A DNA stretch of 64,000 nt from Agapetus fuscipes (GCA_951799405.1 OX637344.1:124001-188000), one strand, 5' to 3'; shown: positions 1 to 11,095, counted from the stretch's first letter. The notes: a model not told the origin generated them from the letters alone. Translations and numbers: made by a program.

Positions 1-44
1 TATTTATGAGCTTTGTTTCATTAAAAATAGTTGTCATGTAGGTA

Positions 45-120
45 TCTGACAGTTTAGTAACGCAGAAGGTACGCGGTTCAATCCCAAAAAGTGCTCAAAA
101 TTGCAAATAATTATTCAGTA
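45..120 (+). repeat. Degenerate tRNA-like SINE head
   Basis: The text holds a weak A-box-like stretch (GACAGTTTAGTAACG) followed about 30 bp later by a B-box-like GGTTCAATCCC, the spacing and order of a tRNA-derived SINE promoter. No body or tail can be matched to the better SINE copies in the window, so this is a tentative call. Confidence 0.3.
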
Positions 121-1198
121 GGTACAGGTAAATCTAAAAATGCTCAAAAGCTAAGACTTGCTTTTTTTATTGTGATTCCACAATACGAAGATTTTAGGCA
201 TTTTTTTTTAATTTGTAAACAAGTTTATGATTTCTAAAAACCGCTGTTCTTTATACTTTTATGTTTAATAAGAATAATCTAATCAATTTAAGGCTATATG
301 ATTTATATCTCAATTTTAATCACACTTGTAATACCTTCACATCCCACATTCACTTTCTTTCCATAAACATAACTTTATCTACATTTAACAAGCCACCTTG
401 CATCAAAATATTGAATCCGATTATCTCCACGTGTTTAATCCAAGATGGAATATTCGATGCATCCAAATTTATTAGCATCCATATGAGGCACGTTTATTAT
501 GCTTCCCTATTCCACCTTCAACAGCAACAATTTATTCTTTTTACTTTCACTACCTCTCACATACTCAATCATAAACACAATCATTATTTTATTCTTTTTT
601 AATACCATTGATGCTTGTTTTTCACTAATCCTGATGCATTTCTACTTTCTGTTTTAATTTATGTTACTGCTTAACATTCTCCAATAACCAATGTTTTTTT
701 AAGATCAGTAAATTTGGCAATTTCAATAAATAAGCAGCTTTTGATGCTTGAAAATGGCAAATATCTGAATTTACTTAACGTCTTATCAGAATAACTCATC
801 ATTTCGAAATAAATAAGGTTTTTGTCACCTAATGTCGAGAGTACTGTTCCTGATTGTATATTTCTTTCTTTCTTTTTTAGGTGCCACTTTATCACATATT
901 TTATTAGTCCTATTTATTTTATTTTCACAGTTGAACAGTATTTTTGAGTTTCCTGGTATCGTAAACTTAACTAAAAATTGACAACGTGATAATGTTTTTA
1001 ATTAAAAGGACAAAAAAAATCTTTATAAAAATAAGATCTTTGAAACCGTAACTTTTCGCATATTAAGCAACTGCTCTATCATTCGATATACTTACCACGA
1101 CAAAAAAAACAATGCCACAAATATTTAAAACTGTTGTTTTACAAGAAATATACCTTCATGAAATTATATGTTTATAAAATATTGCTTCATTTTTTAAC
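121..1198. other. No recognised feature
   Basis: AT-rich sequence with short chance open frames only, including a 113-codon plus-strand frame at 261-602 with low-complexity, F/H/T-rich composition and no motif. I see no gene, RNA or repeat that I can support here. Confidence 0.5.
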
Positions 1199-1453
1199 AA
1201 TCTAATCTAATCTAATCTAAGTTGCAAAGATATGTTACATTGGAGATTCACATTACATGCATTCTCACAACCAGACACGTACAAGTTCGCGCTTCCACAT
1301 GCCTCATGTGAACCTACAACATAAAAACCAAATCTCAAATGGACATACACCCTGCAACTCTTGCCGTCCTTCCCTGAGACAGGGGTGACATTGGCAAAGT
1401 GAACCATTTTTACAGCATGGGTGGTCAGCCGCATACCAACCTATAAGTCAAGG
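1199..1453 (-). repeat. R260 SINE-like element, full length, GATTA-type tail
   Basis: A full R260 copy. Read on the minus strand it begins with CCTTGACTTATAGGTTGGTA, continues through the conserved block around GACCACCCATGCTGTAAAAA and CACCCCTGT, and ends TTGCAACTTAGATTAGATTA in a short tandem GATTA tail. The same block with the same 5' edge recurs about 24 times in the window. R260 has no credible protein: the frames starting MRLTTH... seen in several copies are incidental. The fixed 5' edge and short-repeat tail suggest a nonautonomous retroelement. A clear tRNA or 7SL head is not visible. Confidence 0.85.
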
Positions 1454-1675
1454 AACACACACACACGACAAATTACATTTTACATTTACAATTTACAACA
1501 ATTTTTACAACAATGGTATCGTAATAATTTTATTATTATGTAAATATTTAAAAAAGAAAAAAAAATGCAAAGAGTTTACTCAGCAGTCAGATGATAGTTA
1601 ATTATCCGTTTTCTTCTTCCAATTGGTCAAAGGCATCAATGTCAACACGATCCCATAATACCAAAGACCAGACGG

Positions 1676-1702
1676 ATGAAAGTCTAAGACTTAGACTTTC
1701 AT
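1676..1702. repeat. Perfect 13-bp-arm palindrome
   Basis: Two 13-bp arms, ATGAAAGTCTAAG and its exact reverse complement, are separated by one base. It lies in otherwise unassigned sequence between R260 and a SINE2 remnant. Confidence 0.8.
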
Positions 1703-1984
1703 GCCTCTGCATTTTCTCCCCATCAGGCTGATGTTCATGAGAGCGCATACCCTCATGCGCTCATGCGCAGGCAGGCACTGCGCAGCCAGCAGCGGTTTCC
1801 CCTCACCAGCAGAAAGTCGCGCATAATGAGTTCCTACCATGCATTAGTCCGTACCCTGTAATACTACACATTAGTTCCTCCTATCTCCATACCCGGAGAT
1901 GTCAATTACGCCCATGCACGCGTTTTATATATAAAAATATCACAAATTGTACATGATCGACAGCTACGAATATTAGGAGATGTA

Positions 1985-2228
1985 TTTTGTGAGCGCTGTT
2001 TTTATGTAAAGCACACCTAAAGAACTCTCTGAAACCATGGCTGTCGCTGTAGAATCCGCTAATTGTCCTGCTGTGAGGCTGGATTCACCTATGGTGTCCT
2101 GTCTTTGACGAAGACAATTTATAGCGACGGGAATATTTGATAAATGTTTTCTTTTACTCCGCTAGGAATCGAGCCCACTACCTTTCAGTCACAGGTTTGA
2201 AATATTAACCACTAGACCATGGAGCGTA
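1985..2228 (-). repeat. Degenerate SINE2 copy
   Basis: On the plus strand it begins GAGCGCTGTTTTTATGT, the reverse of the SINE2 3' tail, passes TGGCTGTCGCTGTAGAA and GTGAGGCTGGATTCACC, both shared with the better copies at 42.1 and 47.0 kb, and ends in a mutated tRNA-like head (GGAATCGAGCCCAC ... ACTAGACCATGG). The B-box is decayed and the body carries indels, so it is an old copy. Confidence 0.7.
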
Positions 2229-2244
2229 TAACAAGCTGGCATAT

Positions 2245-2440
2245 TTCTTCTTCTTCCTTTTTGATAGACCAGGGGTCAGAGAGCTGCTATTCATGCGATG
2301 GGAAATCTTTAGGAGGTCTTCCACGAGCACGGGTGTCATAAGGCTGGCTATGTAGTGTGATATATGGGAGTCTGGTGTTGCATATTCTGTCTACATGGCC
2401 ACATTACCTACTCCTTTCTCTGCTGTTTCCTCCATCTCAC
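2245..2440 (-). pseudogene. LINE remnant, C-terminus of a reverse transcriptase (LINE-E)
   Basis: One minus-strand frame reads CGHVDRICNTRLPYITLHSQ and then RARGRPPKDFPSHE before a stop. The GHV-DRI ... RGRPP pattern is characteristic of the region after the RT domain in several non-LTR retrotransposons of animals. Upstream and downstream frames are broken. The spacing between GHV and GRPP differs from LINE-A (GHLERM ... GRGRPRK), so I treat it as a separate family. This is inferred from motif resemblance only. Confidence 0.55.
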
Positions 2441-3859
2441 AATGTCGTTAGGTTCTCAGCATCCACGGAAGATTATTCAAAACATGAAACGTTTGTGAGT
2501 ATTCTTCTCTGGAGTTTTGACTCTGGTTACTGAATAGCAAATCTCTCAAAAAGTCACCCACGGATTTGTGAAAAACGCATCCAAGCCTCTACGTCAAAAT
2601 ACCATGAATCGCGACAAACAGCCAGGGTAGGAATGTCTATCATCTGAAGCTGGCCATGAAAATCTACAAACCTTTTTTTTTCCAAGTACATTAAATGATA
2701 GACTAGGATACAATATTGAATGATTTTGTTAAGGCACTTCTGTAGCTAGATTTTTTTAAAGCCAAATAAAGATTCAGCAACGAAGAGTAAAAATATGCGA
2801 GAAGATAATTAAATTAAATAAAACGAACTTTGCCCTACAGCCCAGACCGACCGTAAGACCTAGCGAGCAGCCGCGCGCAGCACGGTGTGGCAGCCACAAC
2901 TCTAAAATGTTGTGCACTTTTCCTATAATAAGTTTAATAACCAAGCTCCACACCTGTTTGTGCACTGCGCACATGTAACCAAAGCAATGACGCATGGCGT
3001 TTGCGTTGTTTTGCGTTTGTGTGGCATGAGTTGTGTGTGTGCAGTGCTCAGCCTCCTCTAGTCTTCCTATGAGCTGACATTGAAGCGAGAAATTTATTCT
3101 CTCATGGCTCAAGGCTGGCGGAGAGTTTAGTAAGTAATGTTGATGCTATGTTAGACGCGCGCCTGGCAGGGACAACGAAAGTAGATAGAAATCAAACTAA
3201 GAACAAGTGCTACGACTAAATACTACGAATAAATACTCGGAGTATTGTAAAAAAACTCGTACTACAGGTACTGATGTTACATTCTTAATTTTATCAATAG
3301 TTTGACATTCAAGAAATAACAATGTATTGCATTTTTTTTACTTTATTAGCCTAACTAATATACTATACCTAAGCATACACAAAATTTGTGAGCAATATCA
3401 AATTCAACCCGATATCCTCTAAAGATATACGAGTATTCGGAAAAGTTTTATTGAATTTGTGTTCGATTTTCCTAGGAGTTGTTTTTGATTTTTTGGTCTA
3501 TTGTTAAGAGCGCACTAAAACAGTTAATCTAAAAAAATTAAGTAAATTCGAAAGACCGCTAAGAAGATCCCCGGTCTAAAATCAACTTTGTATGATTTGA
3601 CGTCTCTTGAATTTATCACTCTTAGGAATTGAAATTCGTTGAGAAACAATAATTGAGCTTTTGTGATTTACAAGAGTCTTTCTTTACCATTTTTCTATTT
3701 CTCCTTACAGAATAGAGGAACGAAATAATATATTTTTATTACTGTGGTACACTCCACAATCCCATGCGAGGTAACATTACAATCTCTCTAGTATTAGACA
3801 GGTGTGATTTCAATAAACGAAATCGTTGTTTTGTGCCGGCAGCAGGTGTGCACCAGCAC
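2441..3859. other. No recognised feature
   Basis: No repeat shared with the rest of the window and no convincing open frame. The stretch 2840-3130 is less AT-rich, with CpG and alternating TG/GC runs; a 112-codon minus-strand frame there has no recognisable motif. Confidence 0.45.
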
Positions 3860-4008
3860 CCAAGTATAAAGCTTAACGCTTAAACTCCACCACAACGTTT
3901 ACTACAAAGTATGTGGAAACATAAACAGTGTTTCTTGTGAACGTTTTAGTTTCAGTACATTATTAGCACAGCGCTTGCGATGAGTTTAAACGGAAAGATT
4001 TATACTTG
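3860..4008. repeat. HP-1 hairpin MITE
   Basis: Left end CACCCAAGTATAAAGC and right end TTTATACTTG are near-inverted. The interior has decayed forms of the HP-1 arms (ACTCCACCACAACGTTTAC on the left, GATGAGTTTAAACG on the right) around the loop block ...GTTTCTTGTGAACGTTTTAG. This copy is well diverged. Confidence 0.65.
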
Positions 4009-4287
4009 TTGCATTTTACCTTCACGTCTGAAGTTCAAGTATCAGCAGTCTTTCTGCGAGCTAATCATCAGCACGTTCCACTAGAGGGGAAACCCATCAA
4101 GATGTTTCCCTTTGAAGGTTTGTACTGAGAGTGCACATCTTCATACGTTGCCCTTTCTTTAACCTCGTTCACTGGAAGCAATTTTCTCTTTATGTTGAAC
4201 ATGGGAGTTTTATTGAAAAAAAACGTTGAACTTTTTCTTTTAATACTTAGCAGTGTGAAGATGTTAGGAAAACATCGTCTGTAATTA

Positions 4288-4320
4288 TTAATCTAAGTTG
4301 CAAAATAACAAAAACATTAA
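4288..4320 (-). repeat. R260 3'-tail fragment
   Basis: TAATCTAAGTTGCAAA matches the reverse complement of the R260 3' end; the body is not present next to it. Confidence 0.5.
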
Positions 4321-4395
4321 GATTCATACTACATGATTGTTTATATGTGAAATATATAAGAAAGTTTACATTTGCAAAAGAAAACTCAATTTTCA

Positions 4396-4490
4396 ATGAA
4401 ATGATTTAGAAGAGAAATGCAAAGATTGGAAGAAATATAGGAAACTGCAAAGAGGCTCTGACCACCCTTAGTGAAATGGTGACAAAATTA
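4396..4490 (+). pseudogene. LINE-A 3'-end remnant
   Basis: The plus strand encodes KDWKKYRKLQRGSDHP, which matches the extreme C-terminus of LINE-A (KDRKKWRRICGGTGHP in the 55-kb copy), then a short 3' UTR ending GGTGACAAAATTACATG. The end resembles the GTTACA-tail type at 14.3 and 27.7 kb rather than the ACTGT-tail type. It is a 5'-truncated fragment of under 100 bp. Confidence 0.7.
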
Positions 4491-6440
4491 CATGTACTTA
4501 ATTTCACTCTGTACAATAGCTACACTATTATTATTTCTAATGACAGATTTCCAAGGAATTTCTAGACGTAGAAATGCGGAAAACAGCACGTCATGACTTC
4601 TCAGTCGGACATTTAATAATTGTATGAAATCAACACTACGCTTAGCAGAAAGTGAATACAAATTGGAGATTTCCATCGTATGGAATTACCGAAGAATCAA
4701 TCAGAGTTAACGTCAGTAACCTTGTAAATTATACACGTGTGACGTTAACCAACCAATCGGGAAATGTAAAAACTCTACTTGATTTTACGTTAATTTTACG
4801 ATTGAAGTTGCATTGAATCAAATTCTGCAATCTAGGATTTATCTAAAAGAATACATAAATTTACGAAAACATGGAAAATGACATTCTCCGTGTTTCCATT
4901 CATATTTCATTTAAAAAAATCTAGATTACCACCTTTGGTTGTTTGAAAAGCTTTACTATGATTTGTTACAATGTTTTTACTACATATTTTACAACCGAGC
5001 ATTGTTTAATAATTTTCGAAAGTCTTGCCTCTTAATTTAATTAAAAAAATTAACAATGAATAAATTCATGTAGTACCTACTTGTGATTTTTTAACTCTTT
5101 GTAGTCTTGAGGATTAATTTTATCGGCATTAATTTAACGATAAAAATTAAAAGGAGATCACGTGTCCCTTTTAAAGAGGAGGTTTATAACTTGTCTCTCT
5201 GGAAAAGTATTCAAGATCATGGAGGAGCATTTTATATGGATCTATTAGAGGTCAAGATCCGTGATAGATATTCTGTATTGAAAATGGATACACCATTTCG
5301 ATAGAAGGTTCCTAATTTTGGAATCCAGTAAGATAAGATAACTTTTTGTATAAGTTTATTCATATAAAGATAAAAAATATGTAACTAGTATCCCGCCCTG
5401 CATGCGCACAAGCATTCTGCTTTCAGCATGAGAGTGAGCAAAAAAAAAATACATGGTAGTTAAAAATATATGTAATATCAAATATGTAATTTGTTCAAAT
5501 AAAAAATAATAAAAATAATAAAAATACTACATTCTTAATAAACCTCTTCCTTATATTGTGTAAAACTAAGTCTATAATGTTTCTAATGCGACCACGATAC
5601 AATCAAGTAATCAATCAAAGTTTATTAAATAAATTGCTTCTGTCTTTATTTATACATTTTTGAAACCCAATATGGCGCTCGAGTATTATTATTTTGGGTT
5701 TAGGATCAACAAATAAGGCGGGATAAGCATCAGCTGCGTCCAATAGAGAAATTTCCCAGGCGCTGGTGAATCAATTCACTAAACATTTTTTTCCATACAT
5801 GTCCATACAAATTGCCGGCCTGTTCTAAAGCAAGTCTATAAATGCCAGTCGGGTGGCACAAATTACTATGGGAAAATGCCTTTTTGGAACTTCGTCAATA
5901 CATTGCTGTTGATACAAGTAATTTGATACAACTGTCTTACTTAAGGTTGAACGATACACTGTTAGAGTAATTATCAATTAGTTTTAATTTAATTAGTATT
6001 AATTTTTAACATACTGCTTCTTATAGAGACATCTAGCGCCAGATGGCCGAAACTTTTTTAAATTCGAAATACAAACTGATGTCAAAAACTTTATTAATTA
6101 CAAAGAAATTAACAGCTAATTCAAGCCTTGAGGGTGCTGTGTAGGTAGAAGGTTTGTAGAGAAAAAACCAAACGAGAAATAATTTCCGACATCCGTTGCG
6201 AATCAAGTCCAGTCCTTTAGCTTTGAACGCACGCGTTCTACCATCTGAAAAATCGACTAGGCACGGTTGAAGTCCATCTGTAAAATTAAAAAACACTGTA
6301 AACCTACATGAATTCACAGCATGATTCAAATTTTGAGTTCGTCTCACAGTTGTTATCATAAAGTATGTGAGAAGTCATCTGAAGGTCAAAGGTCGATTAT
6401 TTTCGGCTTTCGCAACGCAAATGCAAATAAGCTGCACATA
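4491..6440. other. No recognised feature
   Basis: About 1.9 kb of AT-rich sequence. I could not match any part to the repeat families of this window. The short frames in it (for instance at 5107-5304 on the plus strand) have no family-like motif. Confidence 0.45.
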
Positions 6441-6442
6441 TA

Positions 6443-6692
6443 ATGTAACTTTTTGCCCCGTTATCTCCAAAGAGTTTCGCATGTGGCGAGATGAACTTAT
6501 GCCAACCACTTCAGTTGAATTGGAGGTTTCCCAGCTAACGAGGGGGTTGATACTCATTTCTTTTGAAGGTATCTTATTTTGGGGTTTGAAATAAACACCA
6601 AAACGGGAAATCATTTCTGACATCCTTAGCGGGATTCGAACCCGAGCTCACAGCATGAAATGTCTCTATCAACTGAGCTATAGACCGGTCAA
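6443..6692 (-). repeat. tRNA-derived SINE1, near full length
   Basis: The minus strand carries a tRNA-like head: GACCGGTCTATAGCTCAGTT (A box TAGCTCAGTTG) and GGGTTCGAATCCC (B box), followed by the SINE1 body (GTTTCGGTGTTTATTTC-like stretch, then the palindromic CAATTCAACTGAAGTGG and CTCGCCACATGCG). The copy is shared with 28.7 and 44.5 kb. It is a retroposon promoter head rather than a tRNA gene, because no full cloverleaf can be closed and the same body follows the head in each copy. Confidence 0.8.
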
Positions 6693-7051
6693 GTTCAATT
6701 AATCTAAAACAAATCTAATATGCCAGTTTTCTTTTTGACAATTTGAAAAGAAAATCCATCATCCCTGCACCCATGTTGGTAACGTATTAATAAGAAACTT
6801 GTTGGTGAAGCGTGCGCATGCGTATGCGTCGTTAATATTTACGATGTGGTTTAGATGCACCACATGGCCACGGACGAACAGGGTCAAACCAGTTTCGTCT
6901 CTTTCTAGCCGCGCCCCAATCACTCTCACTAGAAGAGAAAACTGTCCTCTGTCTCGCTCCGACGACGTTTTTAAAAAGATTTTCTATATGGGCTTGTAGG
7001 TCAGTCTATGATTTATTTGCAATCGTCATCTCACTCTCTCTTTCAGTTTCC

Positions 7052-7184
7052 CAGTACACAACTTTACACCCAAACTAAATAATAAAAAATAAATGGAAAT
7101 TAAAACAGCGCTATTAGTGAACGTTTAGGATTCCATACAACTCATTTTAAACACTTTAGTTGAGTTTAAATGTAAACTGTAAAG
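7052..7184. repeat. HP-1 hairpin MITE
   Basis: Diverged arms with the diagnostic loop AACAGCGCTATTAGTGAACG and a right arm ending GTTGAGTTTAAATGTAAAC. The left end is CAGTACACAACTTTACAC. Confidence 0.65.
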
Positions 7185-7575
7185 TCATTTTACTGTTCTA
7201 ATCCAATCATGCACAAAAGAACCATCTGCTTTTGAATAGCAGACAAAAATAGCCTTTGCAAAACAATAATTAAAACTGCTATTTCCATCACATAAAAGAT
7301 ACATTGATTCTTGATTGGTACCAATTAAAACAAGCACTTTATTGATGTTTCACGATTTAGTTATTAATCTTATATGCTAAATAATTAAAATATCTACTCG
7401 AAATTTGTAAAACAAAATTATAGCATGTTGTAAAAAAATAACAAGATAAATGAACACTTTTATGAAACAAAGATAAATCTGGTTGCTCAATTTAAAGGAA
7501 AACAAAAATATATGGAGAGTTTTCAAACAAACCTTGTTTCAGAACAATTCGTAAAATTTAATCTCCATTTCATTA
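7185..7575. other. No recognised feature
   Basis: AT-rich spacer between HP-1 and R260 copies. Nothing supported. Confidence 0.4.
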
Positions 7576-7600
7576 ATCCGTAATCTAAGCTGCAAAGATA
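7576..7600 (-). repeat. R260 3'-tail fragment
   Basis: GTAATCTAAGCTGCAAAGAT is the R260 3' end in reverse; a full R260 copy starts about 100 bp further on. Confidence 0.55.
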
Positions 7601-7697
7601 TGTACAAAGATGTATACATTATTGATATTAGTTTTGTAAAATATTACGAACACTGATTAAGTTTAATTTCTCAAACAATCCATCCTGTAATATCTAT

Positions 7698-7952
7698 AAT
7701 AATAATCTATAATCTAAGTTGCAAAGATATATTCATTTAAAGCTCTCAGATGTATGCCCACAAACCAACAAGTGTAGTTCGCGCTTACAAATGCTGAATG
7801 TGTACCTACTTACAAATAAAATCCAAACCTCAAATGAACATAAGCCCCACAACTTTTGCCGACCTTCCCTGAAACAGGGGTGACATTGGCAAAGTGAACC
7901 ATTTTTTACAGTATGGGTGGTCAGCCTCATACCAACCTATAAGTCAAGGAAT
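7698..7952 (-). repeat. R260, full length, GATTATA-type tail
   Basis: Complete from tail (TCTATAATCTAAGTTGCAAA on the plus strand) to 5' edge (CCTATAAGTCAAGGA). It belongs to the subfamily of the copies at 20.7 and 53.5 kb, with the same CTCTCAGATGTATGCCCACA block, but has several private differences. Confidence 0.85.
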
Positions 7953-8409
7953 GTAACGAATGAATATGTAACATTGGAGATAATCATTTTCAGTAAACAA
8001 ACGCGCGTGTGGTACAAAATATTATATTATTTTGTATGTGCGTCCTACAAATTAGAAGCCTTTTTTTAAGTAGAAAAAATATTCCTTTTCAATGTTTTCT
8101 TTTGTAAATTTCAGCTTATTTCAAATCTCTGTACTAGTAATTTATTACAATAATCCAACTGGCTTTGAATGAAAGGCTCTCATCGAGACAAGTTTGCAAT
8201 CAAACACATTCGCCATTAGAAATCACAGCCCACTACCAGCTACCGAGAGTGAAAACTCCTCGGTAAATTAATCAATATCGACGGTAGACATGCACAGCTT
8301 AACTTATCTGATCAAAACAATAGGTTCCAAACATGTGAGTCGTTATAGTGATGATGAATATGACACTAGCGCCTGTTTGTGGCGTGAGAAAACCCGTCTT
8401 CAAATGATG

Positions 8410-8600
8410 ATCTGTAATCTAAGTTGCGAGCTCAAGTATTTAGAGTTTTTCATGTCATATTCCTCATGTGTTTCATTTTCGCCGTACATACATAACTTGC
8501 TCATTTCGGTGTCACTCGTAGTCCATGCTTCACTTCCATGCAGTAATGTTGGTAACAATATTCCATTGTGTACCGCCATTCTCAACGCCATCGTCTGCCG
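8410..8600 (-). pseudogene. LINE-A fragment, RT connection region
   Basis: A 63-codon minus-strand frame reads ALRMAVHNGILLPTLLHGSE then AWTTSDTEMSKLCM, matching LRLAVHNGILVPTLMYGSEA (residues 440-457) and the following residues of the 55-kb reverse transcriptase. It is internal only: both N- and C-terminal parts are missing. The plus-strand left edge abuts a short R260-like tail (GTAATCTAAGTTGCGAGC). Confidence 0.7.
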
Positions 8601-8611
8601 CTGATACTACA

Positions 8612-8643
8612 TAAATCTAATCTAATGTTGGTTGCAAAGATAT
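8612..8643 (-). repeat. R260 3' tail, separated from its body by an insertion
   Basis: TCTAATCTAATG...GCAAAGATAT is an R260 tail whose next expected bases (GTTACATTGG) appear only at 9059. The two parts together make one R260 copy split by the block described next. Confidence 0.65.
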
Positions 8644-9054
8644 TGTAGTGTTTTTGGGTTCGGATAGTCTCTAAATTAAAACATGCAGGTCTTCTTTCTG
8701 GATATTTATTTTCACTTAATTTATTTTACAATGTACATTTATTTTTAACACTTTTAGCAACTCAAATTTATTTTCACAGTTCAGCACCTCACACACTCTT
8801 CAATCAAAGGCGACTATCTATCTGCCCTCCTGTATCCAACTTTGCGCCTTATATACTTCAGAGATAGAGGTCTGTAGGGGACAATTTGCCAGCACATTCT
8901 ACCAGCTTCGAGAGTAAAAAAGGATTATTCCACTTTTAGACTTCTTACGCCTATAATTATTGCTACACCTATATTCATCTACTTTTGACATAACATTATA
9001 ATAATTATTACTACCTACGATGTACACCTCTATTAATCTACTATTTACATAATA
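8644..9054. mobile_element. 411-bp insertion inside R260, possible solo LTR
   Basis: This block interrupts an R260 copy and is flanked by ATAT on both sides (8640-8643 and 9055-9058), consistent with a 4-bp target duplication. It starts TGTAGTGTTTTTGGG, contains a TATA-box-like GCCTTATATACTTCAG about halfway, and near its right end has CTACTATTTACA, a partial inverted match to the start. Those features suit a solo LTR, but the exact right end does not close cleanly with TG...CA plus the duplication, so another insertion class is possible. Confidence 0.4.
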
Positions 9055-9285
9055 ATATGTAACATTGGGGATTCACATTATATGCATTCTCACAAGCAGA
9101 CACGTACAAATTCGCGCTTGCGCATGCCGCATGTGAACCTACAACATAAAAACCCAAATCTCAATTTGAAAATACACCCTGCAACTCTTGCCGACCTTCC
9201 CTGAAACAGGGGTGACATTAGCAAAGTAAACCATTTTCTACAGTATTGGTGGTCAGCCGCATACCAACCTATAAGTCAAAGAACA
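9055..9285 (-). repeat. R260 body, continuation of the split copy
   Basis: Starts ATATGTAACATTGGGGATTC and runs to the R260 5' edge CCTATAAGTCAAAGAAC. Together with 8612-8643 it forms an otherwise full copy of the same subfamily as 1.2, 31.8 and 50.8 kb. Confidence 0.8.
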
Positions 9286-9289
9286 TAAA

Positions 9290-10170
9290 ACCTTTGTTAA
9301 AACAATTTTTTTTAGAACAAAAGTTGTTAACTAGTTGTAAAATAGACGGTCGAAATTTCACATTGTGTTAGAATATAAAATAAAAAGAGAAAATGATTTT
9401 ATTTTATTTTAATTTTATCAAAAAAAATTAACGCTTAAGTCCGCTTTCATAATTTTATACCTGATTTCAATGGACCAATATCTGTATAAAGAAATTCGTT
9501 TCTTAGACCGATAATCAAACTCAAATTTGAGATTTCGTAAGGTCATTGTCAATTGATCAAAACCGGGCCAAGCAAAACCAATAATTATAGTTAAAAAATA
9601 TTCATACGATCAGCTGATTCATAAACGATTTAAGATCGCGGTTTACTCTTAACTACTGAACCAAATTATGAGATTATTCTCATGTGGGAAGTGACTTTGA
9701 ATAGCACAATAATGTATGCTGCTTAATAATCGTAAAATTGTATTAACACACAAATCAGCGTGTAGGAACAAACCGCATGATCGGCTGCGGTCGTTTTTGT
9801 ATTGAAATGGGATGTTGTGCGCAGAGCATGTGATGATAATTAGAAGAAAGTGAGCATAAAAAATTGATAAACACATGGCGGGTGCATGAGATGTGAACTT
9901 GAATTATCTCAATAGAATCTCAATGAACTGAGATGTTTCACCATTTTTATTTTTAATAACGATAAAAGTTATCACATACTTAATTTAATGATTCCTACGT
10001 TTAATGAGGGAATATTAGAGAATTACTAATTGATGATATTAATACCCTCAAATATAGTAAGTTTGTTATAGGTTGATGAATTGTATTCTTTTTCACAAAT
10101 CTATTCAAAAAATCATAGAAAATATGATCTGCTGTTTCTTCTTTTAGTACATCTTTAATAGAATATCGAC
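9290..10170. other. No recognised feature
   Basis: AT-rich sequence without a shared repeat or credible open frame. Confidence 0.4.
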
Positions 10171-10174
10171 GGTC

Positions 10175-10427
10175 ATTCCTTGACTTATTGGTTCAGATGA
10201 GGTTGACCACTCATACTGTAAAAAATGGTTCACTTTGTCAATGTCAGCCCTGTTTCAGGGAAGATCGGCAAAGTTGCAGGGCTCATGTTCACTTGAGATT
10301 GGGTTTTCATATTGTAGGTCCGCACGCGGCATGTGTTAGCGCGAACTTATACATGTCTGCTTGTGGGAATGCGTTTAATATCAATCTTAAATGATATATA
10401 TCTTTGCAGCTTAAATTTAAATTTTAG
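10175..10427 (+). repeat. R260, nearly full length
   Basis: Begins CCTTGACTTATTGGTTCAGA, keeps the core ACTGTAAAAAATGGTTCACT and GTTTCAGGGAAGATCGGCA, and ends TCTTTGCAGCTTAAATTTAA in a decayed tail. Slightly diverged from the consensus at the 5' edge. Confidence 0.8.
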
Positions 10428-10582
10428 ATGAAGGTCGTTTAGTTCTTAATAATGCAATTAAGTTGATGTTACGAACCGCCTTGACGAGAAGAACGGATTT
10501 CTCAACGTTTCGTTGAAGTCACCAGGGGCTTGTCTCGCCTTCGTCGACGAATTTTTACATAAATATACAGATAAGTTAGTTA

Positions 10583-10626
10583 TTTATGCACACACACATA
10601 CACATGCACACACATACACATACATA
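10583..10626. repeat. CA-rich microsatellite
   Basis: Interrupted CA repeat (ACACACACATACACATGCAC and on). Confidence 0.8.
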
Positions 10627-10713
10627 GGCATGTGCATACAAACCTACAGTCTATACGGATATGTAGACAATTGCATTTCCATTATGATGTTTTTTTCTTT
10701 TATATAAACCAGA

Positions 10714-10843
10714 TGCCTCAACGTAGCGTTGTAACTCTATCATTCACGTTCCCAAGAAATATATGGAAGTTGAAACGCACACCATTCACTCTGTTTGAGT
10801 TTTCATGCATTTTTTGGTAAGCGCCATGATTAAGTCTGCAGTT
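10714..10843. repeat. HP-1 hairpin MITE, diverged
   Basis: Left arm CCTCAACGTAGCGTTG, mid part ATATATGGAAGTTGAAACGC, right arm TGCATTTTTTGGTAAGCGCC. The loop is altered. Confidence 0.5.
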
Positions 10844-10980
10844 AATGCTTCATATCCACTTGGTGCATGTGGTCACAGACTGCACCGATGCAATCTCCTT
10901 CAGCATTCACTTTTCGAGGCCAAGAGACTTGCACCTTTTTACAATCGACAAAACTACGTGCAAGTGCTTGTATTGCATAC

Positions 10981-11078
10981 AAACACCTATTTTATCAAAA
11001 ATGTATGGAAAGTAAAGCAGCGCCTCTGTTGAGCGTTTAATTTTCTAATCGTTTTTGGTAACACGCTGGTATAGATAG
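10981..11078. repeat. HP-1 hairpin MITE
   Basis: Contains AAAAATGTATGGAAAGTAAA, the diagnostic loop GCAGCGCCTCTGTTGAGCG, and a shortened right arm TCGTTTTTGGTAACACGC. Confidence 0.65.
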
Positions 11079-11095
11079 ATACTATATTGTATGTA

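Noticed and set aside
261..602. 113-codon plus-strand frame
   Set aside because: Low-complexity F/H/T/N-rich translation, no domain-like pattern, AT-rich codons like the surrounding DNA.
1199..1220. TCTAA tandem units resembling an insect telomere repeat
   Set aside because: The unit is GATTA/TAATC, not TTAGG, is only a few units long, and is the tail of R260.
2774..3112. 112-codon minus-strand frame in a GC-richer patch
   Set aside because: No recognisable motif; the frame includes TG-alternating low-complexity sequence. Not strong enough to call.
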